DNA from: Pseudopyrenochaeta lycopersici
Lineage: Eukaryota; Ascomycota; Dothideomycetes; Pleosporales; Pseudopyrenochaetaceae
Direction: 5' to 3'
DNA: 64,000 bases
Assembly: GCA_003313425.1 (NCBI GenBank)
Contig: NHZP01000001.1
Span: forward strand, 620,001-684,000
Numbering within the stretch: position 1 is the stretch's first letter; every line of letters starts with the position of its first letter. The translations under genes and the position numbers were made by a program. The notes beneath the pieces are model-generated. The model saw only the letters and a list, made by a program, of their open reading frames with translations, did no database searches and was not told the DNA's origin. Positions 46,899 through 59,503 of this stretch are shown piece by piece.

Positions 46899-47410
46899 TA
46901 AAGGTAAGAGTATAAATATAAAGTACTTATAATATATAATAATAATAATAATATATATAAATACTTTTTTCTTATTTTCTTATATAGTTTTAAGTTTTAT
47001 TAAAGCTATTAATACTATTAAAATACTAGCTAAAAAGAAAAGCTTTATAATAAAGTATTATAGTATAATTATACTAAGCTTTTTTAAGGGCTAGTATATA
47101 ATATAATAGACTTACTTAAAACTTATACTAACTACGTAGAGTAGAGATAATAAGTATTATTCTTTCTTATAGCTAAGTAATAGTAATATAGAACTATCTC
47201 TTTACTATTATTATAGTGTAAAGTAAGTACTATTACCTAAAACTATACGTTACAATAACCTTAGCCTTAACCTAACCTAGAGTCTATGCGACCTAACTAA
47301 AACCTATACTCTTAGTCCGTGCGACTCTACTCTAACCCTAACCTACTTATCTATAACCCTATACCTAACCTATACCTATAACAGGCACTCCTAACCTATT
47401 TACTACCCTA
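46899..47410 (-). mobile_element. hAT-like element end (TAGGGTAGTAAATAGG), reverse
   Basis: From 47410 inward on the minus strand this matches 30911-31041 and carries an additional about 118-bp G-rich stretch. Inner sequence is very AT-rich without a readable frame. It closes transposon block 2. Confidence 0.6.
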
Positions 47411-47939
47411 GATTAAACCTTAATTATATTATAAAAAATCTAATTAAGTAGTTATAATATAAAGTAACTAGTATTAATTAGTTTATTTCTTAAGAGTAAA
47501 ATTAAGAATTAAATATATAAAGTAAGTTAAGTTATATACTTAATAACTTAAAGTTAATTATACTATACTATAGAGCTATTTTATAAAATTTATATATATA
47601 TTTATTTTATAAGTTTTCTATAAGGCTTCCTCTAAGTTTTCTAAGTTTATCTCTATTCTATAAGACTAAGTCCGCCTTAGAGTGGGTTTCCTAGGATCAC
47701 GTGACGCTGGCGTCATTAATTGGTGGGGAAGGTCGGCCTGTGTGTATTTCGTCTGTGGACTCTGTGCCTCCTCACTCCCATCCTCATAACCGCCGCCCTT
47801 CCCACCTATATTCGTAACACTTTCTTTGAAACTTATATATTTTCGGGGAGCTCGTGCCAGCTTTTGATTAGCCTCTTGCATACCTCGCACATTTCACACA
47901 TCTCTCTCTCCGGTCTATCTCACATTAATCGTCTTTAGG
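47411..47939. other. Composition boundary and AIP1 promoter region
   Basis: AT-rich transposon-derived DNA stops near 47665. The remaining about 275 bp before the AIP1 start codon has normal composition with pyrimidine-rich stretches (cacatctctctctccgg), typical of fungal promoters. No gene here. Confidence 0.6.
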
Positions 47940-49958
47940 ATGTCTCTAGTTTCGGGTATGAAATATGCACTGTGTACATGGTAACAAAGGCTCATTCTTG
48001 CAGAGGCTATATGGGCGGCGTCGCCCACGACGACGCGAGGACAGCCAACACCCCTCTCCTCAGATCCCAAGGGCGAGCGCATAGCCTATGCTGTACGTAT
48101 TTTTCGACCATGCACCCATTTCGACACTCCCATCGAGCTAATTGTTGACACAGTCCGGCAAATCCGTTTTCCTCCGCTCTATTGATGACCCCGCATCCAG
48201 TAAACAATATACCCAACACACAGCCCAGACCACAGTCGCACGCTTCTCGCCGTCCGGCTTCTACGTTGCCAGTGGAGATGTCTCGGGGACAGTCAAGATA
48301 TGGGACTGCGCAGGCGAGGGCGCAACAAAAGGTGTGTTCAAGTAAATGTGGGAACAAGCTGCCGGCTGGTGGAAGCACGGCACATAGCTGTAAAAGTGAA
48401 GCTGACGAACAGCGCAGGCGACTACCACATCATTGCTGGGCGAATCAACGACATCGCCTGGGATGGCGATTCACAGCGCATCATCGCAGTGGGCGACGGC
48501 AAGGAGCGGTTTGGGCACTGTATCACAGCGGATAGCGGCAATAGTGTAGGCGAGATCTCGGGGCACTCCTCACAGATCAACTGCGTTTCCATCCGTCAGC
48601 AGCGGCCTCTTCGTGCGGTAACAGGCTCTGATGATACCAGCCTGGTTTTCTACCACGGTGCACCCTTCAAGTTCAACACAAGCCTCAGAGGGCAGCATAA
48701 TCGTTTCGTATTCGGCACCGCATTCGCCCCAGATGGGTCGCTATTTGCAAGTGTAGGCGCAGATAGACGTATTTGGCTGTTTGATGGCAGGACTGGCGAG
48801 GCCAAGGGGCAGATTGGGGACGGATTGCACACCGGTAGTATTTTTGGCATCTCGTGGGCACAGGACTCCAAGAAGTTCGTGACGGCCAGCGCTGACCAGA
48901 CTGTCCGAATATGGGACCCAGAAGCAGGTAAGGCTATCCAGACGTGGAGAATGGGCGAAGAGGGCGTCGCCAGTGTGCCTGATCAGCAGGTGGGCGTCGT
49001 CTGGCCGATGGGCCGAAGCGATGGACTGGTCATTAGCGTGGATCTGGAGGGGAATCTCAATTATCTCATCAATGGCAACCCGAAGCCCAGGCAGGTGGTT
49101 CGCGGTCATCAGAAGAACATCACTGCCACCGGTATTTCAGGGTCAACATTCGCCACAGGAAGCTATGAAGGTCGGGTCCTTATGTGGGACCTCTCCACAG
49201 GACTCGCAGACAAGGTGGAAGGCGCGTCACATTCAAATTATGTGGCGGGCATTACTACGGCTGAAGCCAAGGGCGGAGCTGAACTCTACAGCGTAGGCTG
49301 GGATGATACTTTGCGGTCTATTTCAGTACCTGACAAAATTTTCACTGGAGAGGCTAACGACCTCAAGTTCCAGCCTAAAGGTATCGCTGCAACGCTAGGC
49401 CATGTGATAGTGCTCTCCTCTGATGCGATCACTATCTACACCAATGGCTCCAAGGCTGGATCACTACAAGTCAAATACATGCCAACCTCCATCGCTGCGC
49501 ATGGCACCACCATTGCTGTTGGTGGAGACGATAAACTCGTGCACATTTACATGCTCGCGGGTACAGAACTCACGGACACAGAAAGAGTGCTCCGCCGCGC
49601 GACCGCGCCCATCTCAGCACTCGCCTTCTCGCCTTCTGGCAATAAGCTTGCAGCAGGTGCTAGCAATGGCAAAGTTTACGCGTATGAAGCTTCTTCGGAC
49701 TGGAAGCTCATCACCGACAGGTGGAGCGCGCACACCGCGCGCATTACATGTTTAGCCTGGGACGAGAATGAGAAGTACACTGCGAGTGGTAGCTTAGACA
49801 CGAATGTCATGGTCTGGAGCACCGAGGATCCAGGTAAGCGAATTAAGGCGCTCAATGCTCATAAGGATGGAGTGTCTGGTATTGCTTGGGAGAAGGCTAC
49901 TAAGGTAATCTCTGCGGGAGGTGATGCTAGTATAAAGACTTGGACTATCAAGTCCTGA
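47940..49958 (+). CDS. aip1: Actin-interacting protein 1 (WD40-repeat cofilin cofactor)
   Basis: Exons 47940-47955, 48004-48092, 48154-48331 and 48418-49958 give 1824 bp, 607 residues, the usual length for AIP1. Introns are 48, 61 and 86 bp, all GT-AG and phase-consistent. The N-terminus (MSLVSEAIWAASPTTTRGQP, then DPKGERIAYA) matches fungal AIP1. Successive WD40 blades are clear: TVKIWDC, GHSSQINCVSI, ASVGADRRIWLFDG, TASADQTVRIWDPEAG, ATGSYEGRVLMWD, SGSLDTNVMVWSTED and SAGGDASIKTW at the end. In the family two seven-bladed propellers bind actin and cofilin and speed filament disassembly at cortical patches. The gene is intact and unmutated although a transposon block ends about 275 bp upstream. 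Confidence 0.95.
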
Positions 49959-50861
49959 TGCTCAGTCTTCATGAGCTTTCATAATGCATTACTTTTGGAG
50001 TTCTCTCAGAGCCTGATTGACGAAGAATCGTCAAACTCAACTAGACAAAACTCTCGGAGGAATTTTACGGGAAATGAGAGAATCTTGCGTCTCGAAAAAG
50101 TGAGGCGGACGAAGTAATACCCGGTTCGTAGGCGGTGAACCCTGGAGAACTCGTACGCGCTAACCGTGTCCTGCTTGCGTGTGGTAAGTTGAATCCGACT
50201 CACCAATACGTGATTCCTAGCTCTGCCCATCTCATAAATAATATGCCGCTACTTTAAAGCTCAATCGTTGTGGAAGCCATTTGCATATGTCGTTTGCCAT
50301 CCGTTTCCCGTCTCTTCGAATTTTGCAAAGATCATAGCGTGCAGAGTTGTGCCTGTAGTATTGCAATTTTGGACTCATTGCAACGGTTCATCGCACGACT
50401 CCCTGGCATCGAATAACGTCCCACCGGTCCAAACCTTTGTTTTCATGGAGAGTCGAGGACTCGTCGTAGTAGTATATATTGTGAGAGGCAGTCATGAAAA
50501 AGCTTCGAATGGGTCTTTTGCTTGCTTTCTCGTTTTCTTTCTGGGCCAAGTGACATGCGCTAGCCCTCCTTGCCTGCTTTGCCTTCTCGTCTCGGAATGC
50601 CTCTTTGCGCGAATAATTGTGTCGAGGCTGACCTGCACGCTCGCCGAGAAAAAAGTCCTTCAACCAGGACGAGCCAACGGGGCGTGGCGCCCTAGCTGCA
50701 AAAGAGTGGCTATATGGTCGCTTCATTCCTGAGCAGCATAGTTTTCCTTTCTCATCTTGCAACTCCCTCAGACCTAGCAAAACATATTACCACCGCTTTG
50801 TCTACCCCGGGTTAGCTCTAGTTTCGAGTCTGCAATCATTTGTTCCAATTATTTCGTCTCA
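49959..50861. other. Intergenic, nothing recognised
   Basis: About 900 bp between two plus-strand genes. ORFs on both strands (for example 50268-50732) overlap each other and show no family features. The 3' part, with pyrimidine-rich stretches, is the likely promoter of the zinc-finger gene. Confidence 0.5.
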
Positions 50862-53531
50862 ATGATCAAGTACAGAAACTTTGACGAAATCGTCAACGGT
50901 AACGGTGATGATGATCGCCTTCTCAACGAACGAAGCCGCCTTAATCTAGACTTTGCCAACGCCAACTCCATCGAGCTTCTTGTCCAACAACAAATCAACC
51001 AGCAACAACTCCTTTCACCGACAATGCATCAACGCCGCGATTCACTTCTCCAGTGCTCCTCTTCTACCACGCAGACGCCTTCGATATCACAGCACCAGGC
51101 TGTGGCACTGCCCTATATAATCGCGCATACAACCCCACACACCTCTAACGCTGGCTCGCAGCGTCCGGTGAATATGTCTCGCTCTGTGTCGCAACATTCT
51201 TTAAACTCTACTGGCCACTATCACTACAACGACCACCAGGACCATACGTCGCGAGGCTCTTTCGGCAATGCCTCACCTCCCACGAAACCCAATAGGTCAC
51301 GCTCGCCATCACAGTATTCGGTCTCATCAACAATCCAGCAGGCTGAGCCGCAGTCTTTCGCTACTCGGCTTCACCTCGATGATTCCAACTATCACCCAAC
51401 CCGGCCATCTACCCTTGAACCGACAACCCTGCCAGCGGACTCTCGATATGAGATGAGCCCAACACATTCGGCTGAAATTTTTCACTTTGACTTCAATGAT
51501 ATTGTGGCTGGGACTTTGGCCGGGGGACAAGATCCCACCAGAATACTTAGTCAGGTGACTACTTCGAGCGGGTAAGTGCTCTCCACACTGTTACATTTTG
51601 CGATCAATGAGCCGTGCAGTTAGCCCGGGATTACTCTACGGATATGGAATCTACATAGGCCAGAATCGCTGAATGTATATCAACTCCTCTTTGATAAGCT
51701 TCTCCGACCTCATATTTTCCACGGATGGTTATAAACCCAGGTACCAATCTGTCGGATGAGTCCCCTTAAGATGCCCTGCCTGGAACGCACCGTGATCACA
51801 AACTGTAAGTTTGTAACCCAGACTTTTATATCCGCCTATCTTCCTCGACTGTGATGATGGAAGTGCATGACCATACTAAGAACTCATCCACAATTGGCAT
51901 GCGCACACAGGCCCCTTCGCCTTTTAATGAGGCAATACACCATCTCGTAAGCAAAAAAGGAAGCATCCTAACCACCCTAGAGCCTCAGCCTACCTGCAAC
52001 ACTGGAATTCTCGTAATCGCTCACCAGACTAACCAGCAACAACTGATTGCTAGTTAAGGGACGTTTTTGGACCCGGCCCAATTCCAACACCTACGCATGT
52101 ATCTGAGTCCTCGATGTTCATTGAAATTATCAGATTCCTAGTTCGTTGATCACAGCCAAGTTTTTGTGAAGGACCGTGGTTTAGCCTTTCCGGACAGCCA
52201 AGGGCCACTTGCCATCTGCCCCCTGTTTCCATGGAAAAATGCCATTTTAGTTTGGAAAGACAGCGGTCGCACCTGGATCTTTTTCACGAACCTCTCGAAA
52301 AAGAAAACAACATCCGGTGCTTTGCAAAAAGGTGAAAGTTTTTCTCACTATCGTCTCTTATCATTACCTTTCTCCAAAAAGTGATGTGCTTAAGAACTCA
52401 GGAGGATATCGCTTATAGTCGCCGCAAAATAGCCATCAAACATCAAGATCCATATTCGAACCTGTGGGCGTTCAGGTTATGTGGATTTTCCATTTATACA
52501 TCCCTTGAATACTTGCCTTTGTTGCTACTGCCCGAGTTCGACTCCGAAATAAGGTGACGAAGTTTGCATCTCACAGGAGGTCTTTGTTCTGTAACCGACG
52601 GATAAAGCAGCTCTATCATGTATCTCGATATTGATTCTAAAGCCAATCGCTGAATGGCGCACCCGATACGATAAGCCGATCGTCTTGCTAGCCATTCACA
52701 TGTTTTACTCGCTATCCTGTTCCGTGCCAACGAGAATCGAATGGACATGCCGCCGGTACAGCCAACGGACAGTCCCTAATGCTCCTTATTAACGCAAACT
52801 GCTTCATGGTCTTCTTTTAGTACTTCTACTACCATTGGTCTGCGATTACCAGTGTTTTTTCTAATGACACATTCATCAGACACATAAGCCTTCTGGCACC
52901 CTTATCATCTTCGTTCCATCAACCTGTGGAGTCTTTTGATCATCAAAAGTCGCTCGAGATTATAGTGTGAGTGGTCGCCTCAATATCGCGTGCAGCATGT
53001 TAGGATGTTGTTAACGCGATTAGTCCTACCTCTTCCGTGAGATCGGAAACACCTACCACTTCCAATGAACTTACTACCTCATTGTCAAAGGAACCCATAA
53101 CACTCTCACGACAGCCAGCCCGTCGCCGCCGCCGCGCATCACCCCTATCTGCTACGTCTTCTGATCCGGTAATTGGCCAAGTTACTCGGCTGGGGAAATT
53201 TAAATGCCTTGACTTTGAATGTGATGATCTTACGTTTGGCCGTCAAGCTGATTTCAAAAGGCATTACGAAAACATCCATGCGCCCAGGAAAATCGAGTAC
53301 TTCTGTCCAGAGGATGGCTGCTCACGCTCCAGGAATCCAAGTGGGGGGAAGAGCAAAGGTCGCAGCTTCAATACTAGAAAAGACAAGATGGAAGAACATT
53401 TGAGGACTGTGCATCATAAAGGCGTCAGGAAAAGGAAAAGGGCCGAGGAGGATGGCATCGCAAATGGAGAATTGGCTTTTGACGAGGGATATGAGCAAAA
53501 TAGGCTGAGAGTCAATAGTTCAATGTACTAA
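50862..53531 (+). CDS. C2H2 zinc-finger protein, middle of gene unresolved
   Basis: A 5' exon 50862-51571 encodes a Gln/Ser/Thr/His-rich low-complexity region and ends at a GTAAGT donor. The 3' exons 52880-52966 and 53024-53531 encode a basic patch (PARRRRRASP) and two C2H2 fingers: Cys-x4-Cys...His-x4-His in FKCLDFECDDLTFGRQADFKRH and again from YFCPEDGC to EEHLRTVH. Direct joining of the three exons is phase-compatible and gives 434 residues, but needs a 1308-bp intron, far longer than the other introns here. Between them, one plus-strand frame (51851-52384) is open except for two stops. The gene may have extra exons, an insertion, or be damaged. Likely nuclear DNA-binding protein. The exon-3 acceptor is well supported (ttctaatgacacattcatcag). 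Confidence 0.6.
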
Positions 53532-54338
53532 GTGGAGGTGCCAAGTATAGTCCAGCCCTCCCTTGTCCCTGGCCTAAAGCTAGATGTGTTATTGGCGATG
53601 AATTTTACCATGTACTGAGGAGAGTTTTTGTTTCACAGCAAAGGGCTGTTTTCTGGAAGGCATTTATGCACTACCCTCAATGCTCAATTTGGGTGCCGAG
53701 TTCGGAGACAGTCTTAGTCGAGCAATTTCACTTGGAATTTTGATACAATAATGTTATTATTTGCGCACTGTGTGCATAATCAAGTTGCCGACAGTGCTTG
53801 ACAATTTTGGGCGGCCCAAGTTTAGTGTAAATTAAGTAACGTTCCGCCCTTTGAATCTTATTCGTCCTTTTGGGGGCGTAGGCTTCCACTTCTAACAGAA
53901 CTACAGCTCATAAGGGGTGGAATGTTGCTCGAGGTGCGACAATGCCGTTCTTACTTCATTTGGATGTACTTACTGACAAACGATTATTTTATTTAATATC
54001 GATCAGATTGAATTGCCTCAAAATATGGTAGCCTTGGTCATGCAAAATTGCGGAGAAGCGTATACCAGCATACAAAGCGCAGAGCAATTTTCCGAAATCG
54101 ATTTGTATCTAGAGAGTTGTTAACTATTTCTAAGGGGAATAAACCTGTATGGTCGGGATTCATGGCTTCTTAGTCCTGCGTCAAGTATATCTCTTTCCCA
54201 TGAAAACACACACGCACAAACACACGCAAAGAGAGTGAGATAGATTATGCCCTTTACGAGAATTTTGAAAGAAATACTGGGTTTGAAAGGAACACTGGGA
54301 AATAACACTCAATTATAATCAGTATGATCCACTCACAC
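53532..54338. other. Intergenic between convergent genes
   Basis: About 800 bp containing the 3' ends of the zinc-finger gene (+) and the sugar-porter gene (-). A short CA-rich stretch (acacacacgcacaaacacac) lies near 54205. No other feature recognised. Confidence 0.5.
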
Positions 54339-56589
54339 TTAGCTCCGGCTCATGGTACTTTTCTCCCCATCGAGTCCTCCTTCTATTGCACCCACACCTG
54401 CCAGGGGTTCCGTCGTATGATGCTTCCATGGGCCCTCTTCACGCAGTTGAAACAGTGGCTCGATGGGCTCCACATTTTTGCGCAATACGTATTTTTGCAT
54501 ATACCAAGGCAGCTTCTTCCGGTAATATGCTGCAAAATCTCGGTTACCAACGTCAAAGACGGTGTCTAGCTCTTCTAGCGTCAAATTCTTCGTCTCGGGG
54601 AGAAGGAAGTAGCAGTAGACCCAACCGAACATATTCCACGCGGCGTACCACTAGAAATTTAAATATTAGTTTTATGCATCATGTGGAGGTGAATAGTAAA
54701 TCACTTACACCGAAAGCACCCTGAGGTGTAAATGCGTCAACGAGGGCGGGCCAGGTCAGAGAGAGAATGAAGTTGAAACCCCAACACGTTGCCGTGGCGA
54801 ATGACATCCCAACGTCGCGAAGATGCAGGGGAAACGCTTCGGCAGAATATGTAAATGGTACAGGACCTTCGCCTGGCGAATACACGGCCATGAAAGTATA
54901 GATAGCACTTCGAGAGAGTCGTTAATGCGTGATTTGTGAATGTAGCTAGTACAAGACTACTTACGCAGCAATTGATCCAAGGCGCTCCGCAGATGGCCGA
55001 CCGGTCTCAGGATCAAGTGGAAGATAGAAAGACATGCCGCACCAAAGGAGACAGATTCCCATGAGTGGGAATGTGGTGAGTAGCAGATTGCGGCGACCGA
55101 ACGTGTCAATTGTGCTGGTGCTATGTCAATGCTCGTCTCAGAGGGCACGTCAGAGAAAGACACCTACTAGATAGCGGGGATAGCAAACAACCAATTCGTG
55201 ATACCCGTACCCATGGAAGTGAGCAAGGCCTCTGAAGTTGAGAAACCGGCTTGCACAAAAATAGATGTACTATAGTAAGCGATGACGTTGACACCACAGA
55301 ATTGCTGCATAAACATGACGAAAAAGGCGCTCTGTGCCGCACGACGGTTACGTCGGACGAAGAAAAATTCCTTCCATAGGTTTCGACCTTCTCGCTCAGA
55401 TTGCTCCACTTCGAGAAGCTTGTATGCATAGTACATGTCACGGGCAGCCTGGAGCTTGTGCTTGCGGAGACGACAAAGAGAATCGAAAGCTTTGTCGAAT
55501 TGACCCTTCTCCATATACCTGAAATATGTCAGTAACCATGATGGCCGAGGAAGAGAACGAGTTTGGCTTACCACCTAGGGGATTCAGGGCAGAAGTATAC
55601 CTGAAGACAAACTATGAGAGGGGGAATGCTAGTAGAAGCTAACATCCATCTCCATGGCGAGAGACGTCCCAGGATGGTTACATTTTGGAATGCAACAGAG
55701 ACGATGAAACCAAGCATTATCCCAAAAGCTGTCCACATTTGCCACATCATCGTCAGCGCCCCACGAATGGTCTTTGGTGCGGATTCGGCTGCGTAAACAG
55801 GTGTCGTGGAAGATTTCGCGCCAACCGCGAATCCGAGGAAGAAACGGGCGATGAGTAGGTTTGGCCAATTATTGGCAGCGGCCATCCAGATACCAGTGAT
55901 GAATGAGATTATACAAGAGATGAAGATCGTTCCTCGGCGTCCGAAGTATTTGTTCAATGGTGCGTTGGACCAGCAGCCGATGAGAGCGGAACATAGGTAT
56001 GGTGCCCCATTCAGAAGTCCACGAAGCCATACATCTTCAATCCCGAACTCCTCGAAATAGAATTGCTAGCAATTATTTAGTTATTGAGCCGGGATACATA
56101 GTCGCTGGAAGTTTGACTCACTTGAGCACCGTTTACGGCCGTCTGATCCATGCCTTGTACAATTGCTGATCCGGCGCAAAGAACGACCAGAAAGTACAGC
56201 ATGAATGGCTGACTCCAGCGGTGTTTAATTTCATGTCGCAAAAGATCTTTTTCCTCCGTACTAAGTTGATTAACATATTCAAATCCATCGTCGCGCTGAC
56301 CTACACGAGCAATCAATGCGCCCTTTCGGAACGCATCTGAATGCTCTTGTAAACCCTTCTCCACACACCAAGCGTCAACGTCAGCTATAATTTCGTCCTC
56401 ATTTAATCCAGCAAGAGGATTTCGAAGCTTCGCAGCGACGGAAGCTTTTCGAGGCTGATCGGCATGAGAGGGGTGACGGGAAGCTTGAGAATGCTCGTTG
56501 TGCTCCGCAAAACCAAGATTGGTCTTGCTACTACTGGAAGATGAGAGCCTTGGTTCGATAGCCTCAATATCAAGCTTTCGATGGGACAT
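54339..56589 (-). CDS. MFS sugar-porter family transporter
   Basis: Minus-strand exons 56589-56122, 56065-55572, 55518-55168, 55120-54965, 54907-54709 and 54650-54339 join in phase to 1980 bp, 659 residues. Introns are 47-58 bp with GT-AG borders. The N-terminal about 125 residues are hydrophilic and Ser-rich, then 12 membrane helices follow. Sugar-porter signatures: [11 protein letters not shown] at helix 1, NKYFGRRG (about residue 183), CPESPRW (314-320), [13 protein letters not shown] (about 392), DTFGRRN, and [12 protein letters not shown] near the end. The first-helix motif and long N-terminus resemble fungal inositol/polyol-type porters, but the substrate cannot be read from sequence. 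Probably plasma membrane. Intact. Same strand as the monooxygenase upstream, 1.06 kb apart. Confidence 0.9.
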
Positions 56590-57653
56590 GATGATTACAA
56601 ACTCTCAGCGTTAGGCCCAAGTATGGAAAAGCACACCCGAGATCGAGTAGAGCTTTGTATATCGAATAGTAGCTGGGATAGAGGATTTAACATGTATCTC
56701 CAAACGACGGCAGCGATTGCCTGTTAAATAGTTATTGTTCGACCCCCACAGCAACTCCCATATCCACACATGCACTCCAACAAAAATGGGTCAGATTTAG
56801 CGCCGGATTGAAGCACCCCATAGATCGCTCTCCACTTGCTCTAACGTGTTGGCATATGTAACCCTACATGGGCAGCAGGCAGCGAAGTGACTGACCGAAG
56901 ACACAAATCGTGGTGTTTTGCTGAATGTGGATGTCATAGTGGATACTCCTCGCTTGGTGAATTGTCTCGGCCAGGGATAACCTCTTCTTGGCAGCGGAAC
57001 GCAGAGGCGAAATCGTGGCGGCCAAGAACGGACGTGGAGTCGTTCGCAGGGCGCCTAATTTCTTGTGGCAATTATTCCAATTGCATACTACCTATCGAAT
57101 TGTTGAAAGGACGGCGTCACCAATGCCTCTGTGAGTCGTATGTGCTACCATTCGCTGTGGTAGCTCAGATAGCTCCACGCCGATGAAAACTGGCAGTGCC
57201 ACCCAGACCAGTATATAAGATAGCATTTAGGCTACCTCATCAAGTGCTATATTCAGTTTTCGTGTATCTAAGTGACAGCCCTCGAGTTCTTGCAACCCTG
57301 GTTATGTTACGACGTGAATGACAATTGCGTGAAGCCTTGGCAAACTATGACTGTCGGTCACGCTTGGGACTTGGCCATGACGATCATTATCCTGAAGAGG
57401 TATTCCGCTTGGAAGTCGCGGCATCGTCTTCCGGATTCCAAGCGTCATGAGCATCCATTAGCACATTTGCGTGGTTACTCCTGAAATCTTTTAAGGTGCT
57501 GTCGGTACTTGCCATCGTAAGCAGTACCCGCAGTGGTAAAACCCTGCATATGGTTATTTTGGCCAACAGCGCGTTGTATCTCAACTGAGAGCAGCATAAA
57601 CTTTCGCTCTAGATTTCGTAATTGGTATAACAAGCCTCTCCTACTCCCCAATG
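56590..57653. other. Intergenic, promoter of the sugar porter
   Basis: About 1.06 kb. ORFs on both strands are short and overlapping. No RNA gene or repeat recognised. Confidence 0.5.
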
Positions 57654-59503
57654 CTACATCTGTACCGCTTTCGCACCATCGACATCAAAACCTTTCCATC
57701 CAGCCATTGTACCTCGACAATGCTTCTCATAATTGTCAATCCCCAGAATATACGATTGATTTTCTGCCTTCTTGCCGGGAATATTCGACGTATTCCACCA
57801 TGAATTCGTCAGCGGATACAGCGTATGCTCCACCATAGCGTTCATGCTTATTTTCCACTCATCTTCTGCTTCACGTGTCGGCTCGATAGTTCTTGCGCCC
57901 TCGCATGAGAGATTTTTGATCGCGTCGCATACGAAGTCGCATTGACACTCGATTATCGTTGGCCCATTTGACAATGCGGTTGGCGCTTGCGGTGAATATA
58001 TCATAAACGCGTTCGGGACTTGAAAACAATCAAAGGTTGGAAATGTTCCTCTTGTACAACTACAGAAAAATCACTTACAACCAGACATCATCATTCCGAG
58101 ATATGTTCGCACTCCATCGTTCCAGATATCTTTGATATCGATACCTTCTTTCGATTTTAAGCCCATATTAGTCAGGGAACCTGTGAAGGAGTCGAAGCCT
58201 GTTGCGCAAATAACGTAGTCGTAATCCCTGTCTTGATCTTCACTACCCAAGCGAAATCCGTTTTCGGTGAAGCTTTCAATAGGGTGTTTGTTTAGATCTA
58301 CGATTTCGATATTATCCTGGTCCAAGACCTCATAATAGTCATGTTCCAACGGGGTTCGTTTCGTACTAAAAAAATATGGCATCTTATCGGGGGCCATCAG
58401 GGCCTGCTTTTTGGGATCTGTCAACCGATCTCGCACTTTCTTTTTCCAGAAGTCATACACTATCTTGTTAGCTTCCTGGTCAAGTGCGACGTTGTTGTAG
58501 TTCCGCAGGAGGAACTGAAAACCGCCTGCGCCCCATGTGCTCTCAAAATACTTCTCTCGCTCTTCCCGGGAGACGTCTTGGACACGGACGTCGTGGCGTA
58601 CAGTGGGGAAACCGACCGCACTTTTTCGTCCTGCATTGAATAGCACAGGATAATATGCTCGCCAGGCTATCTGTTCTTCTTCTGTCCAAGTTCTCTGCCC
58701 CATGGGGAGGCAGTAAGATGGCCGGCGCATAAGCATTGTCAGATGTGCGGCTTCCTTTCCTAATTCTTGAACAATTTGGACAGATGTGGCGCCCGCGCCG
58801 ATTATTGCCACCCGCTATAGAGATGAGAGCATTAAATCAGTCTAAAGATCATCTATAGTCTGTACGTGAGGCTTTTACCTTGCCTTTCACACTCGTATTT
58901 TCTGGCCACGCGCCCGAATGGTGGATAATGCCCTTATATCTTTCCCTTCCTGGCCATTCTGGTAAATGAGTTCTGTGCAGTAGACCGGTTGCAAGTATAA
59001 GCCACCTTGCTTTAGCTTGTCCGCCGTTTTCAGTCTTCACCTGCCACTGTGCAGCTGCGTTGTCCCAGGTGCACCCACAAACCTTCGTATTGAACGAAAC
59101 ATCTCTCCGCAAATTCAGCGTCTTATCAATGTGTGCCATATACTTGCGCAGCTCGTGGTGATCAGGAAATCGCTGCGAGAAGCTCCATGTATTGTATACT
59201 TCGGGGATGTTGAGCTGATAGAAGGGGGTTTCGCTATCTACTCGTGCGCCCGGGTAGCGGTTCCAATACCATACGCCGCCGAAGTCAGAACCTGTTGATA
59301 TGTTACAAAAGGGGAGACTCTAGTAACTTATAGGGAAAGCTACCAGCTTCGAAGATGTGGGCTTTGAAACCATCGTTTCGAAGGCGGTGGAGGGCACTGA
59401 TGCCGGAAAAGCCTGCGCCTACAATAATTACATCATATTCGACAGGGTTGGTGTTCGTTGCTCCTCTCTTGACTTCTTCAGGGGAGAGGGGTATGGACAC
59501 CAT
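57654..59503 (-). CDS. Flavin-containing Baeyer-Villiger-type monooxygenase
   Basis: Minus-strand exons 59503-59344, 59291-58879, 58814-58079 and 58018-57654 join in phase to 1674 bp, 557 residues, normal for the class. Introns are 52, 64 and 60 bp. The FAD-binding Rossmann motif VGAGFSG is at 28-34. YWNRYPGARVDSE follows. The Baeyer-Villiger fingerprint YKGIIHHSGAW is at 172-182, where Tyr replaces the usual Phe. The NADPH-binding motif IIGAGATSVQ is at 195-204, and VICATGFDSFTG comes later. GFPNAFMIYSPQAPTALSNGP is characteristic of fungal members. Such enzymes insert oxygen beside ketones using NADPH, FAD and O2. The start MVSIPLSPEE was chosen over an upstream in-frame Met (59557) because the downstream ATG fits family N-termini; the longer form would add 18 residues. 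It sits between two transporter genes on the same strand. Confidence 0.92.

Noticed and set aside
50268..50780. ORFs of 154 and 130 codons on opposite strands
   Set aside because: Cys/Ser-rich without family features and mutually overlapping; probably promoter DNA.
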